A stretch of DNA of 64,000 nucleotides from Nonomuraea pusilla (lineage in GTDB: Bacteria; Actinomycetota; Actinomycetes; Streptosporangiales; Streptosporangiaceae), in assembly GCF_900109355.1 (NCBI RefSeq), contig NZ_FOBF01000031.1:20739-84738 (forward strand), given 5' to 3'. The position numbers and the translations under genes were made by a program. Each line of letters opens with the position of its first letter. Within the stretch, counting starts at the first letter, position 1. The notes below the pieces were generated by a model, which worked only from the letters and a program-made list of their open reading frames with translations, searched no databases and was not told the origin of the DNA. Below are positions 33,368 through 42,500 of the stretch, in pieces.

Positions 33368-33440
33368 CGCGGGCATCGGCTCCCCGGACCGCGGCCGACC
33401 ACCCAGGCGCGCGTCCCCCGACCTGGGGACTCGCCGGCCG

Positions 33441-33650
33441 CCCCGGCGACCGGCCCGGGAATGGCCCGGGAATGGCCCGGGGGGTGGCCCGCCTGACGGC
33501 CGACCGGGGAATGGCCTGCACCTGGCGCGCGGCCCGGGGATGACCGGCCCCTGGCGAGCGGCTCGGGGACAGCCCGCCCCTGGCGAGCGGACTGGGGATG
33601 GCCCGCCCCTGACGAGCCGCCCGGGAATGGGCCGCTCCTGGCGGGCGGCT
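33441..33650. repeat. Minisatellite of 29-bp units (about 6-7 copies)
   Basis: Copies of CCCCTGGCGAGCGG start at 33519 (as CACCTGGCGCGCGG), 33548, 33577, 33606 (CCCCTGACGAGCCG) and 33635 (CTCCTGGCGGGCGG), exactly 29 bp apart. More diverged units lie at 33490 and about 33441. The second half of each unit reads about CCGGGGATGGCCCG. The array is non-coding and lies between the ECF-fusion gene and the polysaccharide locus. Confidence 0.85.
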
Positions 33651-33733
33651 TTCCTCCGAGGACGGTCCCGTCTTCAGCAGGGCTGGGTCGTCCCCCGCCG
33701 TCACGACGGCAAAAGAGTGATCTTAAACACGAA

Positions 33734-33753
33734 TAACAGGGATTAACAGGGAT
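33734..33753. repeat. Two exact 10-bp direct repeats in an AT-rich island
   Basis: TAACAGGGAT occurs twice without gap (33734-33743 and 33744-33753), followed by TAATTCT. This is the most AT-rich patch of the region and lies ~240-255 bp before the first polysaccharide gene; it may be a binding site or promoter element. Confidence 0.45.
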
Positions 33754-33840
33754 AATTCTGGCCCCGACTCGAAGATGCCCCGCCAGATAGGGCATTCTGG
33801 TGTGCTTGGGGACCGCGCCGGCGTCGGTGACCACCGTTGG

Positions 33841-33858
33841 GTGTGAGCTATGTCACAC
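33841..33858. promoter_or_regulatory. Crp-type palindrome upstream of the polysaccharide locus
   Basis: GTGTGAGCTATGTCACAC is a perfect TGTGA-N6-TCACA dyad with one extra paired base on each side, equal to the binding consensus of actinobacterial Crp/Cmr proteins. It lies 132 bp before the ATG at 33990. Actinobacterial Crp binds such sites with or without cAMP. No Crp gene is in the window. The rest of 33651-33990 shows no other gene. Confidence 0.7.
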
Positions 33859-33989
33859 GAAAACCTCCGCCTACGCGTAAACCGGAGCGCGTCGCCAAGC
33901 GTCGGCATTGACGTGTCCGGACGCGGATTGATCCCATGAATGCGATCAATGGCGTACTTACCCAGCAAGGAGCAGGAGAGAAACAGGAA

Positions 33990-34358
33990 ATGCTCAAGCA
34001 CCGCAGAGCACTCGCATGGCTGGTGGCACTGGCCTGCATCGCGGGAGCCGTGGTCGCCTTGTTCGACATCGAGACACCGCTGCGGCCGTTCCTGATCTCC
34101 CTGTTCCTGTTGGTCGTGCCGGGAGCCGCGGTCGTGGGACTGTTGCGCGATCGTGATCCCCTTGCCGCACTATCAGTAGGAGCCGCGGCAAGTTTGGTGC
34201 TCAACGTGCTCCTCGCCCAGGCCATGCTGCTCTTCAACGCGTGGTCGCCCCGTGCCGGCGTCGCGACGATCGCCGTGCTCGGAGGCTTCATGTACGTGCT
34301 TCGTGTGCTCTACCGGGGGAAGAACATGCAGACCGAACAGGGGGTCAACGCAAGGTGA
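33990..34358 (+). CDS. Small polytopic membrane protein at the head of the polysaccharide locus
   Basis: A 122-aa protein beginning MLKHRRALAWLVALACIAGAVVALF, with about four membrane segments and a basic, Gln-rich end (RGKNMQTEQGVNAR). The family is not recognised. ATG 33990 has GGAGAG 9 nt upstream; the ATG at 33936 lacks a ribosome-binding site. Its TGA overlaps the GTG of the acyltransferase gene (GTGA), placing it as first gene of the polysaccharide operon. It may help assemble or anchor the glycan machinery (inference from position). Confidence 0.7.
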   Translation: MLKHRRALAWLVALACIAGAVVALFDIETPLRPFLISLFLLVVPGAAVVGLLRDRDPLAALSVGAAASLVLNVLLAQAMLLFNAWSPRAGVATIAVLGGFMYVLRVLYRGKNMQTEQGVNAR

Positions 34359-35488
34359 ACATCAACGTGGTTCGCCCGAGGGACCTCGGTGACTCAGAAC
34401 GCGCCCGATGGCGCGAGCTCCAGAAGGCCGATCCCAGCCTGGACAACCCCTTCCTCTCGGTCGAGTTCGCCGTCGCGATGGACAGACTGCGCGACTACGT
34501 ACGCGTGGCGGTCATCCAGGACGGTGGCCGCATCGTGGGCTTCTTCCCGTACGAGCGGCACAACTTCGGCATCGGCAAGCCGCTCGGCGGCTTCCTCACC
34601 ACCTGCCACGGCCTGATCGCCGAGCAGGGGTTACACGTCGACGCCAAGGCCCTGCTGCGCGCCTGCAAGCTGACCGTCTTCGACTTCGACCACATGGTCG
34701 CCGGCCAGCCCACGTTCGCTCCGTACGAGGCCGACGTCCGCCCCGCCCCCGTGATGGACTTCACCGCCGGCTTCGACGCCTGGGTCGAGCAGGTCAAGGC
34801 CAACTCCCCCAAGAACCTCAAGACCGTGCGGTACAAGGAGCGCAAGCTCGGCCGCGAGCACGGCGGGCTGCGCTTCGAGTGGGCCTCGGCCGACCCCGAG
34901 GTGCTGCGCACGCTCCTCGCCTGGAAGTCGGACCAGTACCGGCGCACCGGCCGGGTCGACAGGTTCGCCCAGCCGTGGATCGTCGAGCTGATCGACCTGA
35001 TGCACGCCGAGCGCTCGCCCGACTTCTCGGGCATCCTCACGATGCTCTACGCCGGGGACGTCCCGGTGGCCGGCCATTTCGGCCTCCGGACGGCCACCAC
35101 CCTTGTAGGGTGGTTCCCCGCCTACGACACCGAGTACGCCCGTTACTCCCCGGGCATCGTCCATCACCTCCAGATGGCCGAGGCCGCGGCGGGCGACGGT
35201 CTGCACATGGTCGACATGGGCAAGGGCGGCAAGGAGTACAAAGACTGGCTCAAGAGCGGGGTCCTCTACGTCGCCGAGGGCCGCATCTCGCGGCCGTCCG
35301 CCGCGGCGACGGTTCACTGGATGGGCCGAGTTCCTTTCAACAAGGTCCGAACAATCGTCATGGATCGACCGTCTCTCTATAAGGCGGCCGACCGTGTCCT
35401 GAAGGGCTTCGGTCGGGTGCGCACCTCGATGCAGCAGCAACAGGAGTCGCCCAACTCAGTCGTCAAGGAACCAACGGGGGCCCGGTAG
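34355..35488 (+). CDS. GNAT-fold acyltransferase of the FemAB/CelD (Acetyltransf_6) type
   Basis: A 377-aa protein with two GNAT-like halves. RWRELQKADPSLDNPFLSVEF and IVGFFPYERHNFGIGKPLGG are typical N-terminal motifs of CelD/BcsL-type transferases, and AGHFGLRTATTLVGWFPAYDTEYARYSPG is the acyl-donor-binding core. Such enzymes add acyl or aminoacyl groups to surface polysaccharide or peptidoglycan precursors. The GTG at 34355 overlaps the previous stop. A TTA leucine codon at 34631-34633 is rare in this genome style and could place it under bldA-type control. A close paralogue lies at 48269. The GT2 gene follows after ~135 bp. Confidence 0.85.
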   Translation: MNINVVRPRDLGDSERARWRELQKADPSLDNPFLSVEFAVAMDRLRDYVRVAVIQDGGRIVGFFPYERHNFGIGKPLGGFLTTCHGLIAEQGLHVDAKALLRACKLTVFDFDHMVAGQPTFAPYEADVRPAPVMDFTAGFDAWVEQVKANSPKNLKTVRYKERKLGREHGGLRFEWASADPEVLRTLLAWKSDQYRRTGRVDRFAQPWIVELIDLMHAERSPDFSGILTMLYAGDVPVAGHFGLRTATTLVGWFPAYDTEYARYSPGIVHHLQMAEAAAGDGLHMVDMGKGGKEYKDWLKSGVLYVAEGRISRPSAAATVHWMGRVPFNKVRTIVMDRPSLYKAADRVLKGFGRVRTSMQQQQESPNSVVKEPTGAR

Positions 35489-35624
35489 GGCCGCCGCGCA
35501 CAGCACCCACCCTCACTCCAACCGACCCTTCGAGGCAGCACCCACCGGCCACGCCATTCCCCCAGCACCCGGGAATGGCGTTCTCCGGTTAGCGGACAAG
35601 GGTCACGGAAGGATTCCCCTCACC

Positions 35625-36461
35625 ATGAGTCCCGAGATCGCCAAGCACAACGGCAACAAGTTCGCCCAGTCCCCCTTGCGGTCCATGCCGCCCCCGTCGA
35701 GCTTCACGCCGGTCACCCCGCACCTCGCCATCTCGCCCACCGTCAGCGTGGTCGTGCCGGCGATGAACGAGGCCGAGAACCTGCCGCACGTCTTCGCGAC
35801 GCTGCCGCAGTGGATCGACGAGATCGTGCTCGTCGACGGCAACTCCGTCGACGACACCGTCGAGGTGGCCAAGCGCCTCCGCCCCAACGTCAAGATCGTG
35901 ACGCAGACGGGCAAGGGCAAGGGCGACGCCCTCGCCGCCGGCTTCGCCGCCTGCACCAGCGACATCATCGTCATGATCGACGCCGACGGCTCCACCGACG
36001 GCCGCGAGATCATCCAGTTCGTCGGCGCGCTCGTGACCGGCGCCGACTTCGTCAAGGGCTCCAGGTACGCGGCCGGCGGCGGCAGCGACGACCTGACCTT
36101 CAACCGGCGGTTCGGCAACAAGGTCCTCACCGGCATCGTCAACGTGCTGTACGGCACGCAGTACACCGACCTGTGCTACGGCTACAACGCCTTCTGGGCG
36201 CGCCACCTCGACGTCCTCGACCTCGACTGCGACGGCTTCGAGGTGGAGACGCTGATGAACGTGCGCGCCGCCAAGGCCGGGCTGAAGGTGCACGAGGTGC
36301 CGAGCCACGAGCGCACCCGCATCCACGGCGAGAGCAACCTGCGCGCCGTGCGCGACGGTCTGCGCGTGCTCAGGACGATCCTGCGCGAGTGGCGCCGCCC
36401 GCCGAAGCAGCCGCAGCCCGAACCCGCCGCCACTCCCGCCGCCGACCGGGGCGTCGCCTAA
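35625..36461 (+). CDS. GT2-family glycosyltransferase (dolichol-phosphate-sugar-synthase-like)
   Basis: A 278-aa GT-A protein. It has a disordered N-terminal ~40 residues, then TVSVVVPAMNEAENLPHVF (nucleotide-binding start), VDGNSVDDTVEVAKRL, the metal-binding DADGSTDG (D-x-D) and KGSRYAAGGGSDDLTFNRRFGNKVL. This is the layout of undecaprenyl- or dolichyl-phosphate sugar transferases, with the acceptor loop ending in CYGYNAFW and ERTRIHGESNLR. No C-terminal membrane segments. It probably makes a lipid-linked sugar donor for the locus. Start ATG 35625; the next GT2 gene follows by 11 bp. Confidence 0.92.
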   Translation: MSPEIAKHNGNKFAQSPLRSMPPPSSFTPVTPHLAISPTVSVVVPAMNEAENLPHVFATLPQWIDEIVLVDGNSVDDTVEVAKRLRPNVKIVTQTGKGKGDALAAGFAACTSDIIVMIDADGSTDGREIIQFVGALVTGADFVKGSRYAAGGGSDDLTFNRRFGNKVLTGIVNVLYGTQYTDLCYGYNAFWARHLDVLDLDCDGFEVETLMNVRAAKAGLKVHEVPSHERTRIHGESNLRAVRDGLRVLRTILREWRRPPKQPQPEPAATPAADRGVA

Positions 36462-36472
36462 AAGGGACCGTT

Positions 36473-37414
36473 GTGAAAACGTCTGTCGTCATCTGCGTCT
36501 ACACCGAGGAACGCTGGGAGGACATCAGGCAGGCAGTCGAGTCGGTCGGTAACCAGACACGCCAGCCGCACGAGCTGATCCTGGTGGTCGACCACAACCC
36601 CGACCTGCTCCTGAAGCTCAAGCGCGCCTACCCGCAGGCCGTCGTCGTGGAGAACACGCACGAGAAGGGCCTGTCGGGCGGCAAGAACACCGGTGTCGAC
36701 GTCGCCACCGGTGACATCGTCGCCTACCTCGACGACGACGCGGTGGCCGACCCGTGGTGGCTGGAGGCTTTGGAGGAGGGCTTCCAGGAACCCGGCGTCG
36801 TGGGCGTCGGCGGCCGTACCGAGCCGCTGTGGGCGTCCAAGCGCCGGCCGCGGTGGTTCCCGTACGAGTTCGACTGGACGGTCGGCTGCACCTACCGGGG
36901 CATGCCCGAGGTGCGCGCGCCGATCCGCAACGTGATGGGCGGCAACGCCGCCTTCCTGCGCGAGGTCGTGTCCGAGGTCGGCGGGTTCCACAGCGGCATC
37001 GGCCGCAGCGTCCAGGGGCGCAAGTCGCGTCCGCTGGGCTGCGAGGAGACCGAGTTCTGCATCAGGCTGAGCCAGCGCAAGCCCGGCTCGGTCATGCTGT
37101 TCGAGCCGCGCGCCGTCATCGGGCACAAGGTGTCCAGGCAGCGTGAGCGGTTCGCCTACTTCAGGTCCAGGTGCTACGCCGAGGGCCTGTCGAAGGCCCT
37201 GGTGACCAGGGAGGTCGGCACCCAGGACGGCCTGTCGAGCGAGCGCGCCCACGCGATGAAGACGCTGCCGCTGGGCGCGCTGCGCGGCCTCGGCGAGGCG
37301 CTGCGCGGCGACGTGGGCGGCCTCGGCAGAGCGTTCGCGATCGTCGTCGGCCTGGCCTGGACGACGTGGGGTTACGTGGTGGGTTCCGCGCGGCTGAAGG
37401 CGGTGCGCTCGTGA
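36473..37414 (+). CDS. GT2-family glycosyltransferase
   Basis: A 313-aa GT-A enzyme: MKTSVVICVYTEERWEDIRQAVESV, LVVDHNPDLLLKL, GGKNTGVDVATGDIVAYLDDDAVADPWWLEAL (D-D-D metal site), then GGFHSGIGRS and GCEETEFCIRL, where the (E/D)E-T is the usual ED-type catalytic motif. C-terminal residues are partly hydrophobic (AFAIVVGLAWTTWGYVVG) and may touch the membrane. It extends a polysaccharide chain; sugar specificity is unknown. The GTG at 36473 follows AAGGGA. Its stop overlaps the GTG of the deacetylase gene. Confidence 0.92.
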   Translation: MKTSVVICVYTEERWEDIRQAVESVGNQTRQPHELILVVDHNPDLLLKLKRAYPQAVVVENTHEKGLSGGKNTGVDVATGDIVAYLDDDAVADPWWLEALEEGFQEPGVVGVGGRTEPLWASKRRPRWFPYEFDWTVGCTYRGMPEVRAPIRNVMGGNAAFLREVVSEVGGFHSGIGRSVQGRKSRPLGCEETEFCIRLSQRKPGSVMLFEPRAVIGHKVSRQRERFAYFRSRCYAEGLSKALVTREVGTQDGLSSERAHAMKTLPLGALRGLGEALRGDVGGLGRAFAIVVGLAWTTWGYVVGSARLKAVRS

Positions 37415-38214
37415 TCCGGGTCCCGATCCTGATGTACCACTCGGTCACCGACCGTCCGAACGACGACACCAAGCCCCACGCCGTACGCCCGTCCGACCTG
37501 GCCGAGCAGCTCGCGTACCTGTCGGAGAGCGGGTTCACCCCGCTCACCCTGGGCGACCTGGTCGCGTCGCTGAACAAGAACAACGGCCGCTCGATGCCGG
37601 AGAAGCCCGTCGTGATCACGTTCGACGACGGGTACGCCGACTTCCACAGCCACGCGCTGCCGCTGCTCGACCGCTACGGCTTCCCCGCCACGGTGTTCCT
37701 GACCAGCGGCTGGGTGGCCGACGCGGGCAAGGACGCGGCGGGCCGTCCGCTCGACGCGATGCTGAGCTGGGGCCAGGCCCGCGAGGCCGCCCAGAACGGC
37801 ATCGAGATCGGCGGCCACAGCCACAGCCACCCGCAGCTCGACCAGCTCCGCACCGAGGACCTCCGGCAGGAGCTGCGCAGGAACAAGGGCCTGCTGGAGG
37901 AGAAGATCGGCACGCCGGTGGCCACCATGGCCTACCCGTTCGGCTACTCCAGCGCCCGCGTCAGGCACGAGGTGCGCAAGGCCGGATACTTCGCCGCCTG
38001 CGCCGTGAACAACACCATCGCCGCCGACCGGCACGACATGCTCGCCATCCCCCGGTTGACGGTCGGCAGGAGCACGACCGTCAACATGTTCAAGCGCGCC
38101 GTGGAAGGCAACGCCGTACCTCTGATCTACCTGCGCGAACGCCTCCTCACCAAGGGGTACGCGGTCGTCAGGCGCACCAGGTACGGGCTGCAACGGGTGC
38201 GCGGAAATGTCTAG
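37411..38214 (+). CDS. Polysaccharide deacetylase (NodB/CE4 family)
   Basis: A 267-aa NodB-homology protein. Motif 1 VVITFDDGYADF (Asp pair), motif 2 GIEIGGHSHSHPQL (the His-x3-His zinc ligands with the Pro), motif 3 MAYPFGYSS. No signal peptide is evident, so it may act on a lipid-linked sugar at the cytoplasmic face or be exported with a partner. It removes N-acetyl groups from GlcNAc-type residues. GTG 37411 overlaps the preceding TGA, and the 3' end overlaps the flippase gene by 8 bp, giving tight translational coupling. Confidence 0.93.
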   Translation: MIRVPILMYHSVTDRPNDDTKPHAVRPSDLAEQLAYLSESGFTPLTLGDLVASLNKNNGRSMPEKPVVITFDDGYADFHSHALPLLDRYGFPATVFLTSGWVADAGKDAAGRPLDAMLSWGQAREAAQNGIEIGGHSHSHPQLDQLRTEDLRQELRRNKGLLEEKIGTPVATMAYPFGYSSARVRHEVRKAGYFAACAVNNTIAADRHDMLAIPRLTVGRSTTVNMFKRAVEGNAVPLIYLRERLLTKGYAVVRRTRYGLQRVRGNV

Positions 38215-39523
38215 CCTCTGGGGCAGGCTGCTGCGCGACCTGCGTAACCCGCTGTTCCTGCAGGGTTACGCGTTGATGGCCAACACCGTGATCACGGGCA
38301 CGCTGGGGCTGGGTTACTGGCTGCTGGCCTCGAAGTTCTACTCGCCGGAGGAGTTCGGCCGCGGCCAGGCGGTCATCACGGCGATGCGGCTGTTCGCGTC
38401 GCTGACCGCGCTCGGCTTCGTGGGCGCGCTGGCCCGCTTCCTGCCGGTGGCCGGGCGGCGCACGCCCGGCCTGATCCTGCGCGGGTACGGGCTCGCCGCC
38501 GCCACCGGCGGCACGGCCGCGCTCGGCTTCCTGCTGACGCTGCCGATGTGGGGCAGGACGTACTCGGTGCTCGAAGGGTTCGGGCCCGGCCTGTTCTTCC
38601 TGGCGTCGGTGCTGGTGTGGTCCACCTTCACGCTGCAGGACGTGGTGCTGACCGGGCTGCGCAGGGCGACCTGGGTGCCGCTCAACAACCTCGTCTTCGG
38701 CGTCGTCAAGATGGGGCTGCTGGTCGCGCTGGCGGGCGCGCTCCCCGACGGCGGCATCTTCGTCTCGTGGATGGTGCCGACCGCGCTGGCGCTGCTCCCC
38801 GTCAACATGCTGATCTTCGGCGTGGTGGTGCCCCGCCACATGAAGAGCGTCGAGGGCGCGGTGGAGCCGCCCAGCCTGCGGCAGATCGGGCGCTTCCTCG
38901 CCGGCGACTTCCCCGGGACGCTGTCGATCCTGGCGATCGTCTACCTGGTGCCCGTCGTGATCGCCACACAGGTGGGCGAGGCCACGTTCGGGCGCTTCTC
39001 CATGGCCCACACGCTGGCGAGCATGATCGAGCTGCTGGCCATGAACATGGCGGTGTCGCTCACCGTCGAGGGGTCGTTCGACCGTTCCCAGCTCGCGCTG
39101 CGGTGCCGGCAGGCGCTGCGGCGAGGGCTCATGATCGTGACGCCGATCGTCGTGGTGACCATCGTGGGCGCGCCGCTCATCCTGCGGATCTTCGGCAGCG
39201 ACTTCGCCGAGGAGGGCACGCTGCTGCTGCGGCTGATGTCGCTGGCCGTGCTGCCGAGGGTGCTCATCGAGGTGTACCTGAGCTCGCTGCGGGCGCAGAG
39301 CCACGCGCGCCGGCTGGCCACCGTCCAGATCGGGCTGGCCGCGCTGGTGCTGGTGTCCACGGTCGCGCTCTTCCCCTTCGCGGGCGTGAACGCGGTGGGG
39401 TACGGGCTGCTCTTCAGTGAGCTGCTCGTGGCACTTTTGGTCTTCGGAAATCTCCGCAAAATCCTCAAATATGGCGAAACAGGGCAGCCCGCTGTCACCC
39501 AGGGGTCGCCCGGGGCCGCATGA
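38207..39523 (+). CDS. Polysaccharide flippase (Wzx/MATE-like)
   Basis: A 438-aa membrane protein with about 12 hydrophobic segments. It begins MSSLWGRLLRDLRNPLFLQGYALMANTVITGTLGLGYWLLASKFYSPEEFGRG, characteristic of oligosaccharide/O-antigen flippases. It would move a lipid-linked repeat unit across the membrane. The ATG overlaps the deacetylase stop (8 bp), and the stop overlaps the next ATG (ATGA), so it is an internal operon gene. Confidence 0.9.
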   Translation: MSSLWGRLLRDLRNPLFLQGYALMANTVITGTLGLGYWLLASKFYSPEEFGRGQAVITAMRLFASLTALGFVGALARFLPVAGRRTPGLILRGYGLAAATGGTAALGFLLTLPMWGRTYSVLEGFGPGLFFLASVLVWSTFTLQDVVLTGLRRATWVPLNNLVFGVVKMGLLVALAGALPDGGIFVSWMVPTALALLPVNMLIFGVVVPRHMKSVEGAVEPPSLRQIGRFLAGDFPGTLSILAIVYLVPVVIATQVGEATFGRFSMAHTLASMIELLAMNMAVSLTVEGSFDRSQLALRCRQALRRGLMIVTPIVVVTIVGAPLILRIFGSDFAEEGTLLLRLMSLAVLPRVLIEVYLSSLRAQSHARRLATVQIGLAALVLVSTVALFPFAGVNAVGYGLLFSELLVALLVFGNLRKILKYGETGQPAVTQGSPGAA

Positions 39524-42500
39524 TGGTCAACGTGAGGCAACGGGACGGCGATGGTATGACAACAGGGATGACCGGCTCCTCCGACGTGCACCCGGACACG
39601 GAGAACACCGCGGACACCGCGGACACGGCGGACACGGCGGACACCGCCGAGGAGCACGAGGCGCCCTTCGATCCGGAGGCCACCGGGGTCATCCCGAGGC
39701 TGACGTTCGACACCCCGCCGCCGGACCCGGAGCGGTCAGACGCGGAGTCCTCGGACCCGGAGCAGTCGGACACGAAGCCGTCGGGCCCGGAGCGGTCAGG
39801 CGCTGAGGCGGGGCGGCCCGCGACGGGCGCGCCGCACGCCGGTGACGGCGACCGTGACGCCGAGGGTGACACCGGCAGTGACACCGGCGGTGACACCGAC
39901 CGTGACGCCGAGGGTGACGCCGGCGAGCCCGGCTTCGACCCCGACACCACGACGGCCATCCGCCTCCCGGCGCCCGGCACCCTCCACATCGGCCACCCGC
40001 CGACCGCCGACGAGAACCCGGACGACGCCGCCACGAAGGACGCCGCCAAGGCTTCCTCCAAGGCCCCCTCCAAGGGCGCCACCAAACCGGGCAAGGCCAC
40101 CCAGGCCACCGGCTCAGCGGGCACGGCCGGCAAGAACGGCACCGCGGCAGGCGCCCCCTCGGAGGCGGAGGTCGCGACCGACGTCCGCGGCACGGACACC
40201 AGTCGCACCACCGGCAGCCAGGCCACGGGAAGCCCCACGGGGCGTCCCGCCACGGGCAGCGCGGCGACGCGTGGGGCGGCCGCAGACGGCGCGGCGGCGG
40301 GCACGGTGGAGATGGCCGTGGAGGCCTCCGGCGGCCAGAAGGGCCCGAAGGCCCCGGCGACGCCGCCCGCCTCCTCGGCCACCCCGAACGGCGCTCAGGC
40401 CCCGGCCGCTTCCCCGAAGACCGAGCAGGCCCCGCCCGGCGCGCAGGCCCCGGCGGCGGCCGCTTCTCCCGAGACCGAGCAGGCCCCGGCCACCGCCCAG
40501 GCCTCTGGCGCGGCGGCTTCCCCGAAGACCGGGCGGGCTCCGGCCGCCGCCCAGCAGGCTCAGGGCACTGCTGCCCGGCAGGTGCAGGGGGCCGCCGCGG
40601 GGCGGATGGGGCGTTTCGCCGCCCTGGTGGCGAGTGCCCCCAAGTGGCTCCCGGTCGTCCTGGTGCTCGAGGGCCTGATCATGTACGTCCTCGCGCTCAA
40701 GGTGTCCCCCGGGCCCCTGCGCGGCGTGGACCCGAACGACATCAACGGCCTCGGCCTCATCTCGGCGCTCCCCGCCACGGCGTTCGCGGCGATCCTCATC
40801 ATGATCGTCTCGTTCTTCGTCACGGTGGCGCAGAGCACCGACCGCAAGTTCCTGCTGCTGTTCCAGATCGCCGCCATCCTGTTCGCGCTGCACGGCGCGG
40901 GCGCGCTGGTGGCGCAGGAGCCGCGCTTCCCGACCGCGTACATCCACGCGGGGTTCGTGGAGTTCATCGGCAGGACCGGCGAGACGGCCATCAGCATCGA
41001 CGCCCGCATGGGCTGGCCGGGCTTCTTCGCCCTGTTCGCGTTCGTGACGAAGGCGGCGGGCATCACCGACATGACGCCGATCCTCAACTGGACGCCGCTC
41101 CTGTCGAACCTGCTCTACCTGCTCCCGTTCGTCCTGATCCTGCGGCAGGTGGTGGCGACCACCCGGGCGCGCTGGTACGCGGCGCTGCTGTTCGTGCTGG
41201 CGCAGTGGATCGGGCAGGACTACTTCTCGCCGCAGGGCTTCACGTTCGCGCTGTACCTGGTGTTCGTGGCGATCCTGCTGCGCTGGTTCGGACGGGTGGA
41301 GGCGCGGACGAAGCCGGTGCCGCCGAAGGGGCTGCGCAGGCTGCTCGGCCGCCTCGACGCGATGACGCCGGGCGAGCTGGCCAACACCGGCACGTTCAGG
41401 GCCGACAAGCTGCTCATGCTGCTGATGCTGCTCGCGCTGTTCTTCGCGGCGGTGGCGTCGCACCAGATCACGCCGTTCATGATGCTGGGCGTGCTGACGG
41501 CGCTTCTGCTGTTCAAGCGGTCGTCGCTGACGTGGGGGCTGCCGTTCTTCCTCGGCCTGGTGGTGCTGGCCTGGATCAGCTACCTGACGGTGGGCTTCTG
41601 GGCCGGCCAGATCGACGCGATCTTCGGCGGCCTGGGCAAGATCCTCACGAACCTCCAGCGCAACACCGGCGACCGCATCGCCGGCAGCGACCCGGCGCAC
41701 GCCCTCGTGCTGAAGGCGCGGCTGGGCATCCTCGCGATGATCCTCTCGCTGGCGGCGGTGGGCCTGTTCCGCCGGTTGCGGCGCGGGGTGTTCGACCGCG
41801 CGGCCCTGATCCTGCTGTGCGTGCCGGTGCTGGCGCTCGGCCTGCAGAGCTACGGCGGCGAGATCGGCCTGCGCATCTACATGTTCGCGCTGCCGGGCGC
41901 GTGCCTGCTGGCGGCGTACGCGTTCTTCCCGAACCTGCCGGCCGACAGCGCGGACGTGCGCGAGGAGACGGTGCCGATCCGCAGGCGGAACGTCCGGTTC
42001 AATCCGCAGGTGACCAGGAAGGTCACGGTCGTGCTGGCGGCCTGCGCGGCCGTCGTGTTCGCGATGGCGTTCCTGGTGGCGCGGTACGGCAACGAGAAGT
42101 TCGAGCGGGTGACGTCGGGCGAGGTCGCGGCGCTGCGCTACGTGTACGCGCACGACAGGCCGAGCGCCAAGGTGCTCTACCTGGTGCCCAAGGAGGGGCC
42201 GGAGGTCACGCCGACGCTGCCCTGGGGCGAGAGGGACGTCGAGCGGGTGAACTTCGCCGTGCAGGCGCTCGTCCACAAGGACCCGACGGTGATCAAGGAC
42301 GCGGTCGCCAAGCTGAAGGAGCAGTCGCGGAACTCGTACCTGATGGTGAGCCGCGGGCAGGTCAGCTACCTGCAGCTCAACGAGGGCTTCCCCGAGGACT
42401 GGGGGCCGAGGTTCCGCGCGGCGCTGGACGCGTCACCTGATCTGAAGCGGGTCTTCGCCAACGAGGACGCGGCGCTCTACACCTGGAAGAAGTTCGTGAA

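Noticed and set aside
33441..33650. CRISPR array
   Set aside because: Units are contiguous without unique spacers, and no cas gene is in the window; it is a tandem minisatellite. The same applies to the 17870 and 27236 arrays.
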